Of a stretch of 64,000 bases of DNA, positions 37,231-48,866 are shown one piece after another (position 1 is the stretch's first letter; each line of letters begins with the position of its first letter). The translations under genes and the position numbers were made by a program. Origin of the DNA: Eucommia ulmoides (taxonomy: Eukaryota > Streptophyta > Magnoliopsida > Garryales > Eucommiaceae). The stretch lies in the NCBI GenBank assembly GCA_016647705.1, contig CM028336.1:11044880-11108879 (forward strand). Direction: 5' to 3'. Under the pieces are notes generated by a model. The model was not told where the DNA came from, ran no database searches, and worked only from the letters and a program-made list of their open reading frames with translations.

Positions 37231-37680
37231 TTAGTAACCCAATGACGAAGTGCATCATGTTGTTTTTCCATTTTCACTCGGTAATCGGAAGGGACTGTAA
37301 CAAGCCACGTTTCTCGTGCTCTGCCTTGACATCGGAAGAAATGACATACAAGCTCATCAGTGTCCTCTTCAATCTTCATTAAAAATTAGAATTTTTATGA
37401 TGTAATATCATGTCGGGATGAAGAGGAATACCTCATTAGGAAGGATTTTCAAAATACAACTTTTTTTTTTGACGATATTTGGAAATGTCACTATGTCTCG
37501 GTCAAATCTCATTTGGAATTTTAATAGACAAGAAATTTTGATAGACGAATTTTAGAAATTCCTTGTCTTCGAAAATCTTTCACGCAAACATTTTGATTTT
37601 AAACTTCAAAATGAGTTGGTAACTACTGAGAGGTTCTATTTTCATGTTTTTTTTTATTGGGTTTCAGAAAAAGCCATTAA
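37231..37680. other. Intergenic stretch, no feature recognised
   Basis: AT-rich sequence without a convincing ORF. It ends in GCCATTAA, one copy of the hAT target duplication. Confidence 0.6.
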
Positions 37681-38753
37681 TTGGGATGTGCACGGGTCGG
37701 GTAGCCCAAAATTCGGACTAACCCGCCACCCGACCCAACCTTGTCGGGTGAGAAAAATCTGGACCCATTAACCGACTGTTGCATAGCAAAATCCGATCAT
37801 TCCCGGGTTCGACGGGTGCTGGGCGGTTACGGGCGGGTTGAAGGTCGGGTGCTCAGGTTGAGGGTCAGGTTTGGGCTAATCAATTCTCTAATCAATACAG
37901 AAATCAAACGAAACCCTAATCAAAGCAGAAATCAAACGAATCCCTAATAAAAGCAGAAATCAAAATCGAAGATCAAAAACTTATATTGCTAAACATCAAT
38001 CTCAAAGAACAAATCGAACTCACCGTCAGTCCATCGATTGTCGCTATCGTTTCCGTCTCTCACCGTCACAGACGAAACAAAAGCAAAAGCACAAAAACAA
38101 AAATAATCATTTTGAAAAGAACGGAAACAAAAACACACGTCATGTCATCAATTTCATCGTTGTAGGCTTGTAGCATTGTCAATCATTGTCCACACTCCAC
38201 ATGCATCAGATCTAAATGCTTTAGACAACTAGGGTTTTCAAGCCAATGAACTGAAGAAGAATCATCGGAGAACTGTAGAAGAACAATCGAGGAGGAAGAG
38301 TATTAAAGAGTGAAAAGGGAAGAGAAACGAAGAGTCTCTGGTTTTTGGAAATAATGAATGACGATTAGACGAGTTATGATAGAGAGAGAGAATCGACAAA
38401 GGGAGACTGGTTTTTGGAAATCGAAACGAAATGAAGAAGAAATGAGCCTCTGATTTTCGGAAAGCGAAACGAAATGAAGAAGAGAGGAAATCGAGATGAA
38501 GAAGAGAGGAAATGAACGGTCAAATCAAGACGAAGCGAAGAAGGAAATGATCGGCCAAACGTGAAGTAGAGCCTATTTATTAGGTTGGTGTCGGTCGGAT
38601 CGGGTGTATTGCGGGTAAGGGAAAACAAATCCGACCACCGACCGTGACCATGTAGTTTTCGGATTGGGTGTTACCCGATCTGAACAAAAAGGATTGTAGG
38701 CCTGGTCGGTTTGTTCGGGTGGGCCGGGCCTTCGGATTATTTGCACAGCCCTA
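37681..38753. mobile_element. Non-autonomous hAT element (1.07 kb)
   Basis: A perfect 8-bp target duplication GCCATTAA flanks the unit (37673-37680 and 38754-38761). The left end TTGGGATGTGCACGGG and the reverse complement of the right end TAGGGCTGTGCAAATAA are imperfect inverted termini. The outer parts carry CGGGT/GGTCGG-rich strings, as in common plant hAT MITEs. The core (about 37880-38560) looks like the 5' leader region of a plant gene, with CCCTAAT and GAAGAAG-type repeats, but has no long ORF. No transposase is present. Confidence 0.88.
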
Positions 38754-38761
38754 GCCATTAA

Positions 38762-39567
38762 CATGAGATCATGTTTGTCTATTCACTGGAGGTGAAATTT
38801 TAAGGATTTTTTTTATTGATTTGTTACTGTTAGAATTCAATTTTCCGATTGCATTCAAGTTATTGGAACCGAGTGAAGTACAGTTTTCTGCTCTTACTAG
38901 TCCTATCTAGGATAGAAATAAAAACATTTCGTCCCTTACTGAAGGAGTGTTCCTGTCTAATCTAGTAGAAAAGAAAATACTAATCTAATAGAAAAGAGCT
39001 CTTTTTTTTTTTCTTTTTTTTTGTATATCTTACTCCGGTTCCGTTGCTACTGCGGGTTTTACGCAAAGTCATAAATTAATGACAGCTAATTATTACTAAA
39101 CTATGAAGTAACGGTTAGTTGATGTGGTAATTGTACGTAAACTTACAGAGTTCATGTTCTATCCATCTTAAAACCATTGCACCATGAAAAGGCTAAAACA
39201 GAATTTTTTCAAATATATTTACTTACTCGGTAGAAGATGAAAGAAACCTTCTTCATCGTCACCCTGGCGCCATTCCTCTCTTTGTCCAACTATTGGCATG
39301 CAAGCTTACCGTACTGGTCTTGAAATTACTGCAATCTTTATAAAAGAAACGGAATACTTACCCTTTCTTCCATCCTGCCAACCCAAATGGAGTACAGAAA
39401 GACAAAACAAAAGGGAAGAAAAGAAGAACTTTTGCTTGTATCATATGGTAAAATTCTCACAGTTAAATTCAACAAACAATTAAAATTCGAATTATGCAAG
39501 TTTCATGTTTTATATGATCATTCACAGGAGAGTGAAATACAGGGCAAACAACTGAAGCCAACGAAAG
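38762..39567. other. 3' flank of the receptor-kinase gene
   Basis: No gene or element was recognised. The region must contain the 3' UTR and polyadenylation region of the minus-strand kinase, at its right part. Confidence 0.5.
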
Positions 39568-42180
39568 CTATCTTGGGCCCGAGACTTGCTGGGAAGATAT
39601 ATAAGAAAAAGATTGATAAGGCCCACTCTTTGTGCTCGTGCGGTAGTCATTTGTTTGTGGATAGATTATACCCTCATTTCTCACATCAGCCTCTACCATT
39701 GTGGAAGCCTCGGAGAACCTACGTCCGTAGAACCGCAAAAAAGTCAAAGACTCAATCCTAGGCCGACTCAAAGGGATTTCCCCCTCCAACATGCCCACGA
39801 CAGTAACCATATTTGGCCTCAATGCCGGTTCTTCATGAACACAACACAAAGCCACACACACCAACTTCTCCACCTCTTCACTACTCACCCTACCCTCCAG
39901 CCTAGGGTCAGCGAGTTCTAAGTACCTCCTCTGTTCGTGCATCTCCAATGCCAATAAAGGGAAATAAACAAGCACACCCCCTGATGAAGACGATGAGTGA
40001 CCACCTCCACTATTATCATCTTCCACGCTATGGCTTTGTGTTCGCATAGAACAATTTTTCCTTCCACTCACAAGTTCAAGTAGTACCATTCCATAGCTAT
40101 AAACGTCGGTTTTATCTGAGATTGCTGAGCTAGTAAGCCATTCGGGAGCAAGATAGCCACGGGTTCCTCTCATTGTTGTGAATAGGCTTGATTGTTCAGG
40201 GCTTAGAAGCTTCGAAAGCCCAAAATCAGAGATTTTTGCTTGGAAATGATCGTGGAGGAGGATGTTTTCTGGCTTGACATCGCAATGGATGATCTTCTTT
40301 TCGCACCCGCTGTGTAAGTACGCAAGTCCTCGCGCTGTTCCAAGTGCTATTTCAGCTCTTTCTTGCCACTCCAAGACCAGACCGTTACCAAACAGAGTGC
40401 GGTCCAAGGAGCCATGTTTCATATACTCGTAAACCAACAGCCACTGTCTCCCTTCAGCACAAAATCCTCTCAGTTTCACCAAATTGACATGGTGAATATT
40501 TCCAATCACTGCAATCTCGGAGCAAAAATCTTTCTTTCCTTGCACTCCCAAGTTGGTAATTTTCTTTACCGCCACTATTGATTTATCAGGCAGTAAACCC
40601 CTGTATACAGAGCCAAATCCACCTGATCCGATCTGAATTTTGAAATTTTCGGTCGCTTTCTCAATCTCACTATAACAGAATCTTACAGGTAACCCTGGGA
40701 TGGAGAAGACATCAAGGTCTTCAGAAAAAGGGGAGGCCGACCGTAATTTTACCTTGTGAGAAGTCGAGCATCTCGATCTTTTCCAACAAAGAAAAGCTAG
40801 GGCAAGTAAAAGGAAAAATCCGGTGAAAGGTAAGAGCACTAAACCGACAATGGGGAATTCCAGACTCTGGTTGTTGCTACTCAAATTTGTTTGAGAATTC
40901 TCGATTAAGGTTTTGATGAACCCCGAACGATCGGCATCACTAGTGGTGCTCGGCATAATTGAACCCAATTCGTTTCGAAGCATATAACATGAACCGGTGG
41001 AATTTTCGAAAAAAATTCCCAGGCAAGAGCAGTCTCCTGAGCAGAGACCTTGACATGCAGACAAATTTACACCGTACTTCTCAGGCAAGGTGAAATAATT
41101 TGCAAAATAATCCATACCACTGCTAAGCCTCAAATAGGAAATTGACGAGGAATTCAACTGATTTGTGACATTGGTTGGGACCTTACATGAAGCAGGCAGA
41201 GAGTGAGAAGCATCAGTCGGAGCACAATCATTCGTATTCTGAGACTGGAGATGGAAATTGGGAGGACATGAACACAAGGGAGTTCCTGATATAGCATTCT
41301 GAGTACAGAATCCAATCCTTCCACATATGAAAGGAATCCGACATATATCAGTAGGCCCCATAAATTCATGCTTTTCGTCGGTACCTGAGAAGCTGCTTAC
41401 AGTAAATTGCCCCGATTTATCCAATTTCGCCATTTGGATGTCAGAAGGAGACAAGTTAACCTGAATTACAACTGAAGATCCATTATGACCGAACAGATAG
41501 ATACCCATTTGGTTTAAAGCCATATACTCAACTGGGTAATTCGAATTGGTATAAGCCCTGGTATCCATAGACAATTTCCAATAAGTTAGATTCTTCCACT
41601 GGAGAATAGCGTCAGAAGCGGTGATTGCAAGTGTGTAGTCACCAGTCGACAAGTTATCGCTCGACATGGAGCTTGATAGCAAAGTCCCAGGAAGCAACTT
41701 CTGCCCGAAAACGATTGTGTCAGTAGGATGTTGGAAGCTCTCCCAAAGAGTCCCATTGAATTGATCAAGCAATACGAGATTTCCCATCTCGGTTAGCTGC
41801 AGTGCAGATACTGATGACCTCAATGGTGGAGTTGACCATTTCAAGCTACCATCTTCAGAGGTGATACTGATACCATTAATGGTGAGGCTCATTTTTCCAG
41901 AATTCGAAACGGGTTCATCGCGATTAGCAGACCAAACGATTGTATGGGATTCCACATGGATGATACACAAGTAAAAATTAGTCTGCCGACCAGCTGGATT
42001 GAACATGGCAGCTTTGAATGTTCCATTGCGAGAGAACAAGAAACTGCCAGTACCGTCGACAAACAGGAGATTCGAAGCGGTGAAGTTTGGATATATGAAT
42101 TCTGATCGTGTAAGAGCAGAGGCAAGAGCCCAGAACAAGGGGATGACAAGGAAGAATAAGAAAGATCCCATGTATATCAA
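39568..42180 (-). CDS. G-type lectin S-receptor-like Ser/Thr protein kinase (At5g35370-like)
   Basis: This intronless gene encodes 870 residues, matching the roughly 870 of Arabidopsis At5g35370. A signal peptide (about 1-22) leads into a mannose-binding-type B-lectin domain (about 35-185, with IVWSANRDEP and WESFQHPTDT). A cysteine-rich EGF/PAN-like region (about 280-420) and a membrane segment (about 443-466) follow. The cytosolic kinase has the glycine loop GSGGFG (518-523), VAVKK with Lys539, Glu555, HCD at 632-634 with Lys636, DFG (652-654) and APE (678-680). All catalytic residues are present. HCD instead of HRD makes it a non-RD kinase, as in other SD-2-type lectin kinases, a trait often linked to immune receptors. 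A Ser/Gly-rich insert (721-735) interrupts the C-lobe. Many NxS/T sites fit an extracellular domain. Met4 is an alternative start. The ligand is unknown. No neighbouring gene appears to share its pathway. Confidence 0.95.
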   Translation of the reverse strand: MIYMGSFLFFLVIPLFWALASALTRSEFIYPNFTASNLLFVDGTGSFLFSRNGTFKAAMFNPAGRQTNFYLCIIHVESHTIVWSANRDEPVSNSGKMSLTINGISITSEDGSLKWSTPPLRSSVSALQLTEMGNLVLLDQFNGTLWESFQHPTDTIVFGQKLLPGTLLSSSMSSDNLSTGDYTLAITASDAILQWKNLTYWKLSMDTRAYTNSNYPVEYMALNQMGIYLFGHNGSSVVIQVNLSPSDIQMAKLDKSGQFTVSSFSGTDEKHEFMGPTDICRIPFICGRIGFCTQNAISGTPLCSCPPNFHLQSQNTNDCAPTDASHSLPASCKVPTNVTNQLNSSSISYLRLSSGMDYFANYFTLPEKYGVNLSACQGLCSGDCSCLGIFFENSTGSCYMLRNELGSIMPSTTSDADRSGFIKTLIENSQTNLSSNNQSLEFPIVGLVLLPFTGFFLLLALAFLCWKRSRCSTSHKVKLRSASPFSEDLDVFSIPGLPVRFCYSEIEKATENFKIQIGSGGFGSVYRGLLPDKSIVAVKKITNLGVQGKKDFCSEIAVIGNIHHVNLVKLRGFCAEGRQWLLVYEYMKHGSLDRTLFGNGLVLEWQERAEIALGTARGLAYLHSGCEKKIIHCDVKPENILLHDHFQAKISDFGLSKLLSPEQSSLFTTMRGTRGYLAPEWLTSSAISDKTDVYSYGMVLLELVSGRKNCSMRTQSHSVEDDNSGGGHSSSSSGGVLVYFPLLALEMHEQRRYLELADPRLEGRVSSEEVEKLVCVALCCVHEEPALRPNMVTVVGMLEGEIPLSRPRIESLTFLRFYGRRFSEASTMVEADVRNEGIIYPQTNDYRTSTKSGPYQSFSYISSQQVSGPR

Positions 42181-42562
42181 TGATGAAAGAAAGAAAGAAA
42201 AGGGTGGGATATAGGAATTGGTCTCCTCTTGTGATATCCATTTCTGTTCTCAAATTCTGCATTTACGTTCTCCGTTGACTACTCTCTCTCTACCAAATTG
42301 ACACCGATTGGAGGTTGAAGCAGAAATTCATTCATATCCGGTGCAACGTCAACTGGGGTTGTAGAATATAAAAATCCCAGTGGATGTCTGACATAAGAAT
42401 GTCTTTATTTAATCGAAGAAGATTGATAATACATTATTGTAATATGACACCCATTCTGTAACCCGTTTACTTTTAATTATTAATCACATAACAACCGGCC
42501 ACATCATGTTCTGTCGTGCCGTTTTGAATATCTTAATCCCCTTCAGCCCCTATTTCCTTAAA

Positions 42563-42569
42563 ATATATA
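42563..42569 (-). promoter_or_regulatory. Candidate TATA box of the kinase gene
   Basis: The minus strand reads GGCTATATATTTT about 390 bp upstream of the start codon. Other AT-rich candidates exist, so this is weak. Confidence 0.25.
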
Positions 42570-42906
42570 GCCTTCCAAATATAAAAAACAACAAATACGC
42601 ATATATTCAAATAAGCAATTGAAGTAAAAACAAAGGAATTTCACTTGGCCAAAACATCAAACAAGTTGCGTATAAAAACAAATATACACTAATATCCCTG
42701 TTGTGTTACTGTACTAAAACAGTACTGCCAGGCGCAATTGCAGACTGATTCAAACACCAAAATTTCTTGGAGAACTTTTAGGCCTTGTAGGCAACGAGGG
42801 CTAGTCATGTGATGCAAAATAAAAATAAAAATATGGGTTAATTTTATTTCAAACCTTTGAAAAAGCGCGGTGGACAAAGATTGGAAACCGATTATTTGGA
42901 TCGGAC

Positions 42907-42912
42907 CACGTG
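42907..42912. promoter_or_regulatory. G-box (CACGTG) upstream of the kinase gene
   Basis: CCACGTGTC is a G-box overlapping an ABRE-like core, about 730 bp upstream of the start codon, in a locally GC-rich patch. Plant bZIP or bHLH factors bind such sites. A role here is inferred from position only. Confidence 0.35.
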
Positions 42913-43912
42913 TCTAGACTGTGGCCCACGAGATGGCTGGTGACACGGCGACATGTCAGCCTCTCATGGGGCTAGAGACAGGCGACCCCTGAAACCCTGG
43001 GGACCTGACATTTGGCCAGTTCCCAAAGACGTCCAGCTTGGACACAGTCATGCAAATCTTCCCTCCTCACGAGGATTAATTCTGTCATGCAATGTTTACG
43101 AGAAACCTCTTAACGGTAGCGTCTGATGTTGCCAAATTCTTCCTCCGCCTCTGGGAATGTGAACTTTGACCAGAAACCTACAACAATCAAAAAGCTCAGA
43201 GGACACCGGTGTGGTGCCTGCTAAAAAGCCTCCGACGTGAGAATAAATTAATTTATGCTGAATGAAGGAGGAAAATAAATTGTAATCTTTATTGTTACTA
43301 GCGTGCGCGTGCACACAAACATATATAATATATACAGACATAAAATTCATATTTGGATTAACAATTGTGGGCCAGTTTAACATCATGTAATTATCGGCTG
43401 TAATTTCTAAGCTCAAATTATCAATTCATTATTCACCACACCTTACAAAATATGGGTTATTCCAATTTTAGGCCTATTTCAATACTAGTTCGCTAGGCCT
43501 TAATTTACTTGGTGATTTTTACCCCTCCTGCGCCCTTGGCTCATTAGTTTGTCTAATCTTTGAAGACGATTGATGAGCCAATTTTCGAAGGTTTGAACAA
43601 TTCCTTCTTTTCGTTATTTGCTTTTACTCTTTCCTATTTTTTTTAAAGTTTTTATTTAATCTTTTAATCTATAATTCTTCTCGAGTTGCCCTCTTATTGG
43701 ACATTCCTCAGATCTTTAAGGATATATTTTTAGAATCTTTTCTAATCATTCACTGAATTTTTCTTGTTAGAAGAACTTGAATCGTTTCCTTTATTCTTGT
43801 TGGGAAGAGTTTCTTAGTGGAAGATTTTTTATTTTTTTTTAATTATTATTATTTTATTCTGGTCATCTTTTGACTAGGAGAAGTGAATTGATCTCCTTTT
43901 GGCAAGGAGAGC

Positions 43913-46900
43913 TGACGCACCCTAGATTTTGGAAATAAAAAACGAGAGAAATGGAAGACGCGATTTAGTTTCCTCCCTATCAAAATTCGTTCATTTTAGA
44001 AAAATAGTTTCAGGGGCTTTTCTAGGCGCGAGTTTTGAAAACGTTATTTGAGCCGAAATTTGTTTGAAAAATAGAATCATTATCTAGCATTAAGTTAAAT
44101 GGTGTGCTAGATTATGGGGATTTTAAAAATCATTTTTTGTTTTGAAATGGTCCAAATTTTGACTCAAAAAGTAGTTGATCTTTACCAGAGATTTCTTTAA
44201 AGTTCGGGGGTCGGTTATACTCGGGGAATGTATTAGGCACCTCAAGACACCCTTTCGAAACCGGTATCTAAGTTTAAATAAATCTTTAAATTCAAAACAA
44301 GTTCAAATAATTTTCTTCGGTTTTTGTTAACACACTAATTCTCAATTTTTATTAATTTAGTTTTTTTTATATTTATTTTATGTAAGAAAATAAGAAAAAA
44401 ATATTTTAAAAAAGCAACAATAGATAAAATAGAAGATAAATAAAGAACACATGTCCCCCTTTTAGACCGTCTATCGATTATGGAAGAATCGACTAGTTTG
44501 GCCCCCCGTTGGGATTTTTATTGTTCGGTTAAGGTTGTTTTTGACAAAACTAGTATACATTTTTTAAAAAAAGAAAAAGGGTAAAATGATTTTAAGAAAG
44601 ACATTTTATTGGAATGTGGAAAACCATGTGTTTTAAGTAAAGAAAACATAATACAAAAACAAGCAAAAGTTTTAAGGGGCATTTGGCGGGAGGTCCCTTA
44701 TTTCACCTTTAATTTTAAAAAAGTCCCAAATGTAGAAATAACTTGTGTTTTAGTCCCGCCTATTTAAAATAGATGAAAGTCCACTATACGCGCCTGCACA
44801 CGCGCGATAACATGTAACAACTTTGTGAGTAAAATTTTGTTAGATGTAACAAATATTACTGTATTTTATAATATGTAACTAATTTGTGTGTAAAAATTTA
44901 TTAAATATAACAAAAGTCACACAAAATACATGTAACTAAATGTACACAAATATATGTAACTAACATTAAACTGATTTCTATGTGTAATATTTGTTAAATG
45001 TCACAAATATTACATATATATATATATATATGTAATTGTAACATGTAACTAATATTACATAAGTCCATGTAACAAAAAATACACAGATATATGTAAAAAT
45101 ATAACAATTATTAAATTGTAACTAATATTCGTTACATATAACTAATATTCACTATACTATGAATTTACTCATCAAGTTTTCCATACAATCCCTCTAATGC
45201 AGGACTAAAACTCAAGTGAAAACCAACTTAATGGACTAAATCAAAACTTATGTTTTAACCGAGATTTTTTTAAAATTAGGTCTATTATTTAGAACTTCTG
45301 GCCGATTATCCCAAGTTTTAACTATAAAAAAACAAAGTACATAAAAACATTTATTTATGAAAAAAAAAAAAAAAAAAACCAAAAAGATTTCAAGAATCTT
45401 TTTTGGGAAAATCTTAAAAAACTATTTTTTTGTTAAGAAAGAAATTTAAAATTGGAGAGTTTTGAAAAATTGCAATGAAAAAAAAAAAAAAAAAAAAAAA
45501 AAATTTAAAAGGTTTTGAAGAGACATTTTTGGAAAGAATATTTTTAAAAACAAAAATATTTTTTGTGAAAAACTTAAGAAATGATTTTTTAAAAAATTAT
45601 TCAAAAATAACAATAATCTTTATTTATTTTTTATTTTTTTAAAAGAACTTTGTTTAGGAAAATCTTAAATTTTTTTTTAAAAGAATAACCTTTCTTTTTC
45701 AAAAACAATTTGAAAAAGTATTTTTTGGAAAAACATATTTTTATGAAAACAAATAAACATGGTTTTCTTGTAAATTTTTTTTGTTAAAGACATATTTTTG
45801 GAAAAAAAAACATAATAACTTTTTGCAAAAATCATGTTTAAAAAAAAGATATTTTTAAAGACAACAGGTAAAATAGTTTAAAAAACCAAGTTTGGAAAAT
45901 CACTTTTAAAAGACATTAAGTTTAGAAAAATATTTTTTAAAACTAATCTATTTAGAAAAATACTTTTTAAAGACATTCTATTTTTCAATAAGAAGCTTAA
46001 AAATCATTTCTAAGAAAAAACTAAAATTTTATTTTTTTTAGAGTAAAACAAAAAGTCACTTTTCATGAAGAAAGCTTTTTATGTAAAACTCATTTTTGTT
46101 TTGTTTTTTGTTTGTTTATGGAAAAATAAGAACAAAACATGAAACTGAAGGAAATAATACGTACTTTTGATTCTCATCAAGAACATCACAATCAAATTTA
46201 CTTGCTTAGGCAAAATTAACGTTATTGTTTACATTTTTTTTTTTTTTTTGTAAAAAGAGAAATATATATATATAGAATAAGTTCTACTCATACCTAAGAA
46301 GAAGGAAACATTTCTGAAGAAGACACACACTTATCCTATAAGGGATAGAGAGTCTTCTTTTATTTCGTCTTTTAGTCATAAGGGTCTTGACATAGATTTA
46401 TCTAGGCTCATTAAAATAAAGGAAAATCTAGTGCCCCTACCGCGTAACATTCGGTTCCTTACTTCTCCATTCAACAAGAAATTATAACAACTTTTAAGTG
46501 ACCTTCGATTACTGACTCACTCCTGCCGTACTAGCGCACATCAGTTTGAAGACCCGACTTACATATATAGGGCGCTAGTCCATGACCTGAGACTTAGTGC
46601 CAGAGCCAGAGTTTGAGACTTAATACCAGTCAAAGGCCTAGGCTGAAAAAAGAAAAAAAAAGGGGTGGCAGGCCAGAGTGACTTAATACTAGTTAAAGGC
46701 CTAGGCTAAAAAAAAAGGGAAAAAAGGGCTCTAGGTTATGGTCCATGACTTAGTGTCGGTCCACGACCTAGGCTAAAAAAAGAAAAAAGTGCAGGAAAAG
46801 TAAAGTGCGGAAAGACGCAAAGCAAAAAAAGTAAATAGTCCGTAGTTAGTAGTTAGTCGGTTTATTTAGGTTCATTGGGTTTGGTTTCTTGTATTTCTTG

Positions 46901-47793
46901 ACAAAAGACAAAAATAAAATACCCAACAAAAGTTTCTTGTAGTTCTTGACAAAAGACAAAGACAAAATACCCACAAAAAATTTCTTGTAGTTCTTGACAA
47001 AAGACGAAGATAATATGCATACAAAAGATAGTTGAAAAAGTCTTACCTAACTCAGGGGAGTGGTATTTCCCTAAGTGTATTACCTTCTTCTCTTTCTTTC
47101 TCTTTTTTTCTTCTTTTGCTTGGTTGTTCATGTGAGGTTTCTTCTTGAACTCCTTATAAAAGAGTGTCAAAATGAGGCTTTGATGGATTTTTAGAAGCTT
47201 TTTGGAGGTGTTTGAAAGGTGAAATGCTTAGGGATTAAGCAAGCCCGTGAGAGGATTTGAGCTTAGGGAGAGAGAGAGAGAGAGATGAGTGATCAAGTGT
47301 TTCCCTTAAGAAAAATGACCCCCTTTTATAGACAATTGCTGGCGTGCGCATTCATGAATGCGCAGGCAAACCAACAGGCAATTAATGCCATTTGATTGAT
47401 GGGGGGCTACCTCCTTAGGTTGGAATGATTACATTTCTATCCATTCTATATATGGTCTGGCGTGAAGAATCTTGCAAAAGATTACATTTAATGCTCGCTA
47501 TTTATAGTAATGTCCTTGGGAAGCTCCCAATTGGTTATGTACACTCTCAAGAAGCATCCTATGCTTTGTCCTATTCCTGGAGGGTGTGCTAGTAGTGATT
47601 TTTGTATTTTGGGCATCCATTTGTCTAATTAAGGCTTTATTAATGGATTTTTTTGAAATTAAAACTTTAAACGTGAAATTGAACTTTCCAAAATATTATT
47701 GAAAAGATCAATTTCGAAAAATAAAACATTTTTGGCCATCAATTTGATAAAATCGGGAAAAATGAAAGTTTTTTTTTGGGGGTCAAAACGTAA
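43913..47793 (+). mobile_element. Long-LTR family member, second copy
   Basis: It begins TGACGCACCCTAG like the solo LTR at 31881 and shares internal blocks with it: TTTTCTAGGCG near the start, a CTTTAGTCA... AAGGGTCT block near 46370, and a CAAGAA... AATCAAATTTACTTG block near 46180. The end near GGGGTCAAAACG aligns to the solo-LTR end but is not exact. The long middle (45350-46130) is A/T homopolymer-rich. No coding part is present. The right edge joins copia sequence, and no target duplication was seen. Confidence 0.55.
46866..47025. repeat. Minisatellite of about 55 bp, three units
   Basis: Three direct units share TTCTTGACAAAAGACAAA. They lie inside the long-LTR unit. The longer tract 46590-46780 also holds diverged repeats of a CAAAGGCCTAGGCTAAAAAA unit. 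Confidence 0.8.
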
Positions 47794-47814
47794 AGTAATT
47801 GTAATTGGTATGAC

Positions 47815-48866
47815 ATTATCCTCCTTCTACTATATGTAGATGAAATGATCAATTACCAAATCATATATGAAATCTCTAAACTCAAAATTTTTCTCAGTGG
47901 TTAATTTGAGATGAAAGACCTTGGCGTGCTCACTTATTTTCTTGGTCCCAAAGTTTTAACTGGTTTAGATGGATTTTTTTTCTCATTCCAAATATGCCTC
48001 TGATCTTCTTTCTAAGGCTAGAATTACTGACTCCACTACTACCATTATTTCTTTAGAGTTGAATATAAGACGTACTCCACTAGATGAATCCCTTATCCAG
48101 GATGTCATTCGCTATCACCAACTATTTGGAAGTTTGGTATATCTCACAATTTCTCGCTTAAACATCGCCTATGCCATCTATCAAGTCAACCAATTATTGT
48201 CTGTTACTCGGACCACTCATTACTCGGTTGTTATTTGCATAATTCGGTTTGTCAAGGACACCTTATTTCACGGACTTTATATATCCTCCCAATCTTTTCC
48301 CACCTTACAGTCTTATTTTAATGTTGACTATGCCGGAGATCCCATTGAAATATGTTTAATCACTGGTTACTATTTCTTCTTGGGTAACTCCCTCATTACC
48401 TAACGTAGTAAGAAACAAACAATGGTTGCCTACTTCAGCACTAAAGTTGAATATTATGTAATCGCTAATGTAACACAAGAAGTACTTCGACTTTGCTGGC
48501 TCATTGCTGATATGGAAGTTTCTTTCTCTACTACCACTGTTCTACATTGTGACGATAGAAGTGATACTCAGATCACCTATAATGATGTTTTTCAGGAGCG
48601 TACAAAATACATTGAGACTGCCTATCACTTTATCCATCATCACTTTCTCCAGAATATTGCTTGACTTCACTATGTCAGTTCAACTGATTAGACATCATCC
48701 GTTCGGATGCTTTTAAATTGTAGTTTCTAAAATCAAATTCACGTCAAATTTACAACCTTAAGTTTGAGAGGGGATGTTAATATATGTATATGGGTTTTAG
48801 CTCACTAGGTTAAACAAACCCTAATTTTACTAGGAAGACCCCAATCACTCTCTATATAAAAACTCT
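47815..48866 (+). mobile_element. Ty1/copia 3' remnant
   Basis: The end of reverse transcriptase (MKDLGVLTYFLG), a connection segment and RNase H (YHQLFGSLVYLTISRLNIAY; TKVEYYVIANVTQE) are readable on the + strand. A purine tract (48761-48774) and the start of a 3' LTR at 48775 (TGTTAATATATG) follow. The LTR is interrupted at 48867 by another LTR-type unit. It is a broken fossil, distinct in sequence from copia A and B. Confidence 0.85.

Larger units (their letters stand above)
42181..43912 (-). promoter_or_regulatory. Upstream region of the receptor-kinase gene
   Basis: No ORF of interest. Near the start codon the minus strand carries a CTTTCTTTC-type pyrimidine tract, on the plus strand GAAAGAAAG at about 42186-42199, consistent with a 5' leader. 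A G-box and a TATA candidate are listed separately. The stretch 43440-43912 has no recognised element. Regulation is inferred only. Confidence 0.35.

Noticed and set aside
39387-39921. Plus-strand ORFs overlapping the kinase 3' end
   Set aside because: They are antisense shadows of the conserved kinase gene or chance frames in its 3' flank.
42362-42376. TATA-like string near the kinase gene
   Set aside because: The good TATA match (ATATAAAAA) reads on the plus strand, opposite to the gene.
46866-47025. Regularly spaced direct repeats considered as a CRISPR-like array
   Set aside because: This is plant nuclear DNA; spacers are themselves similar, so it is a minisatellite inside an LTR-type unit.
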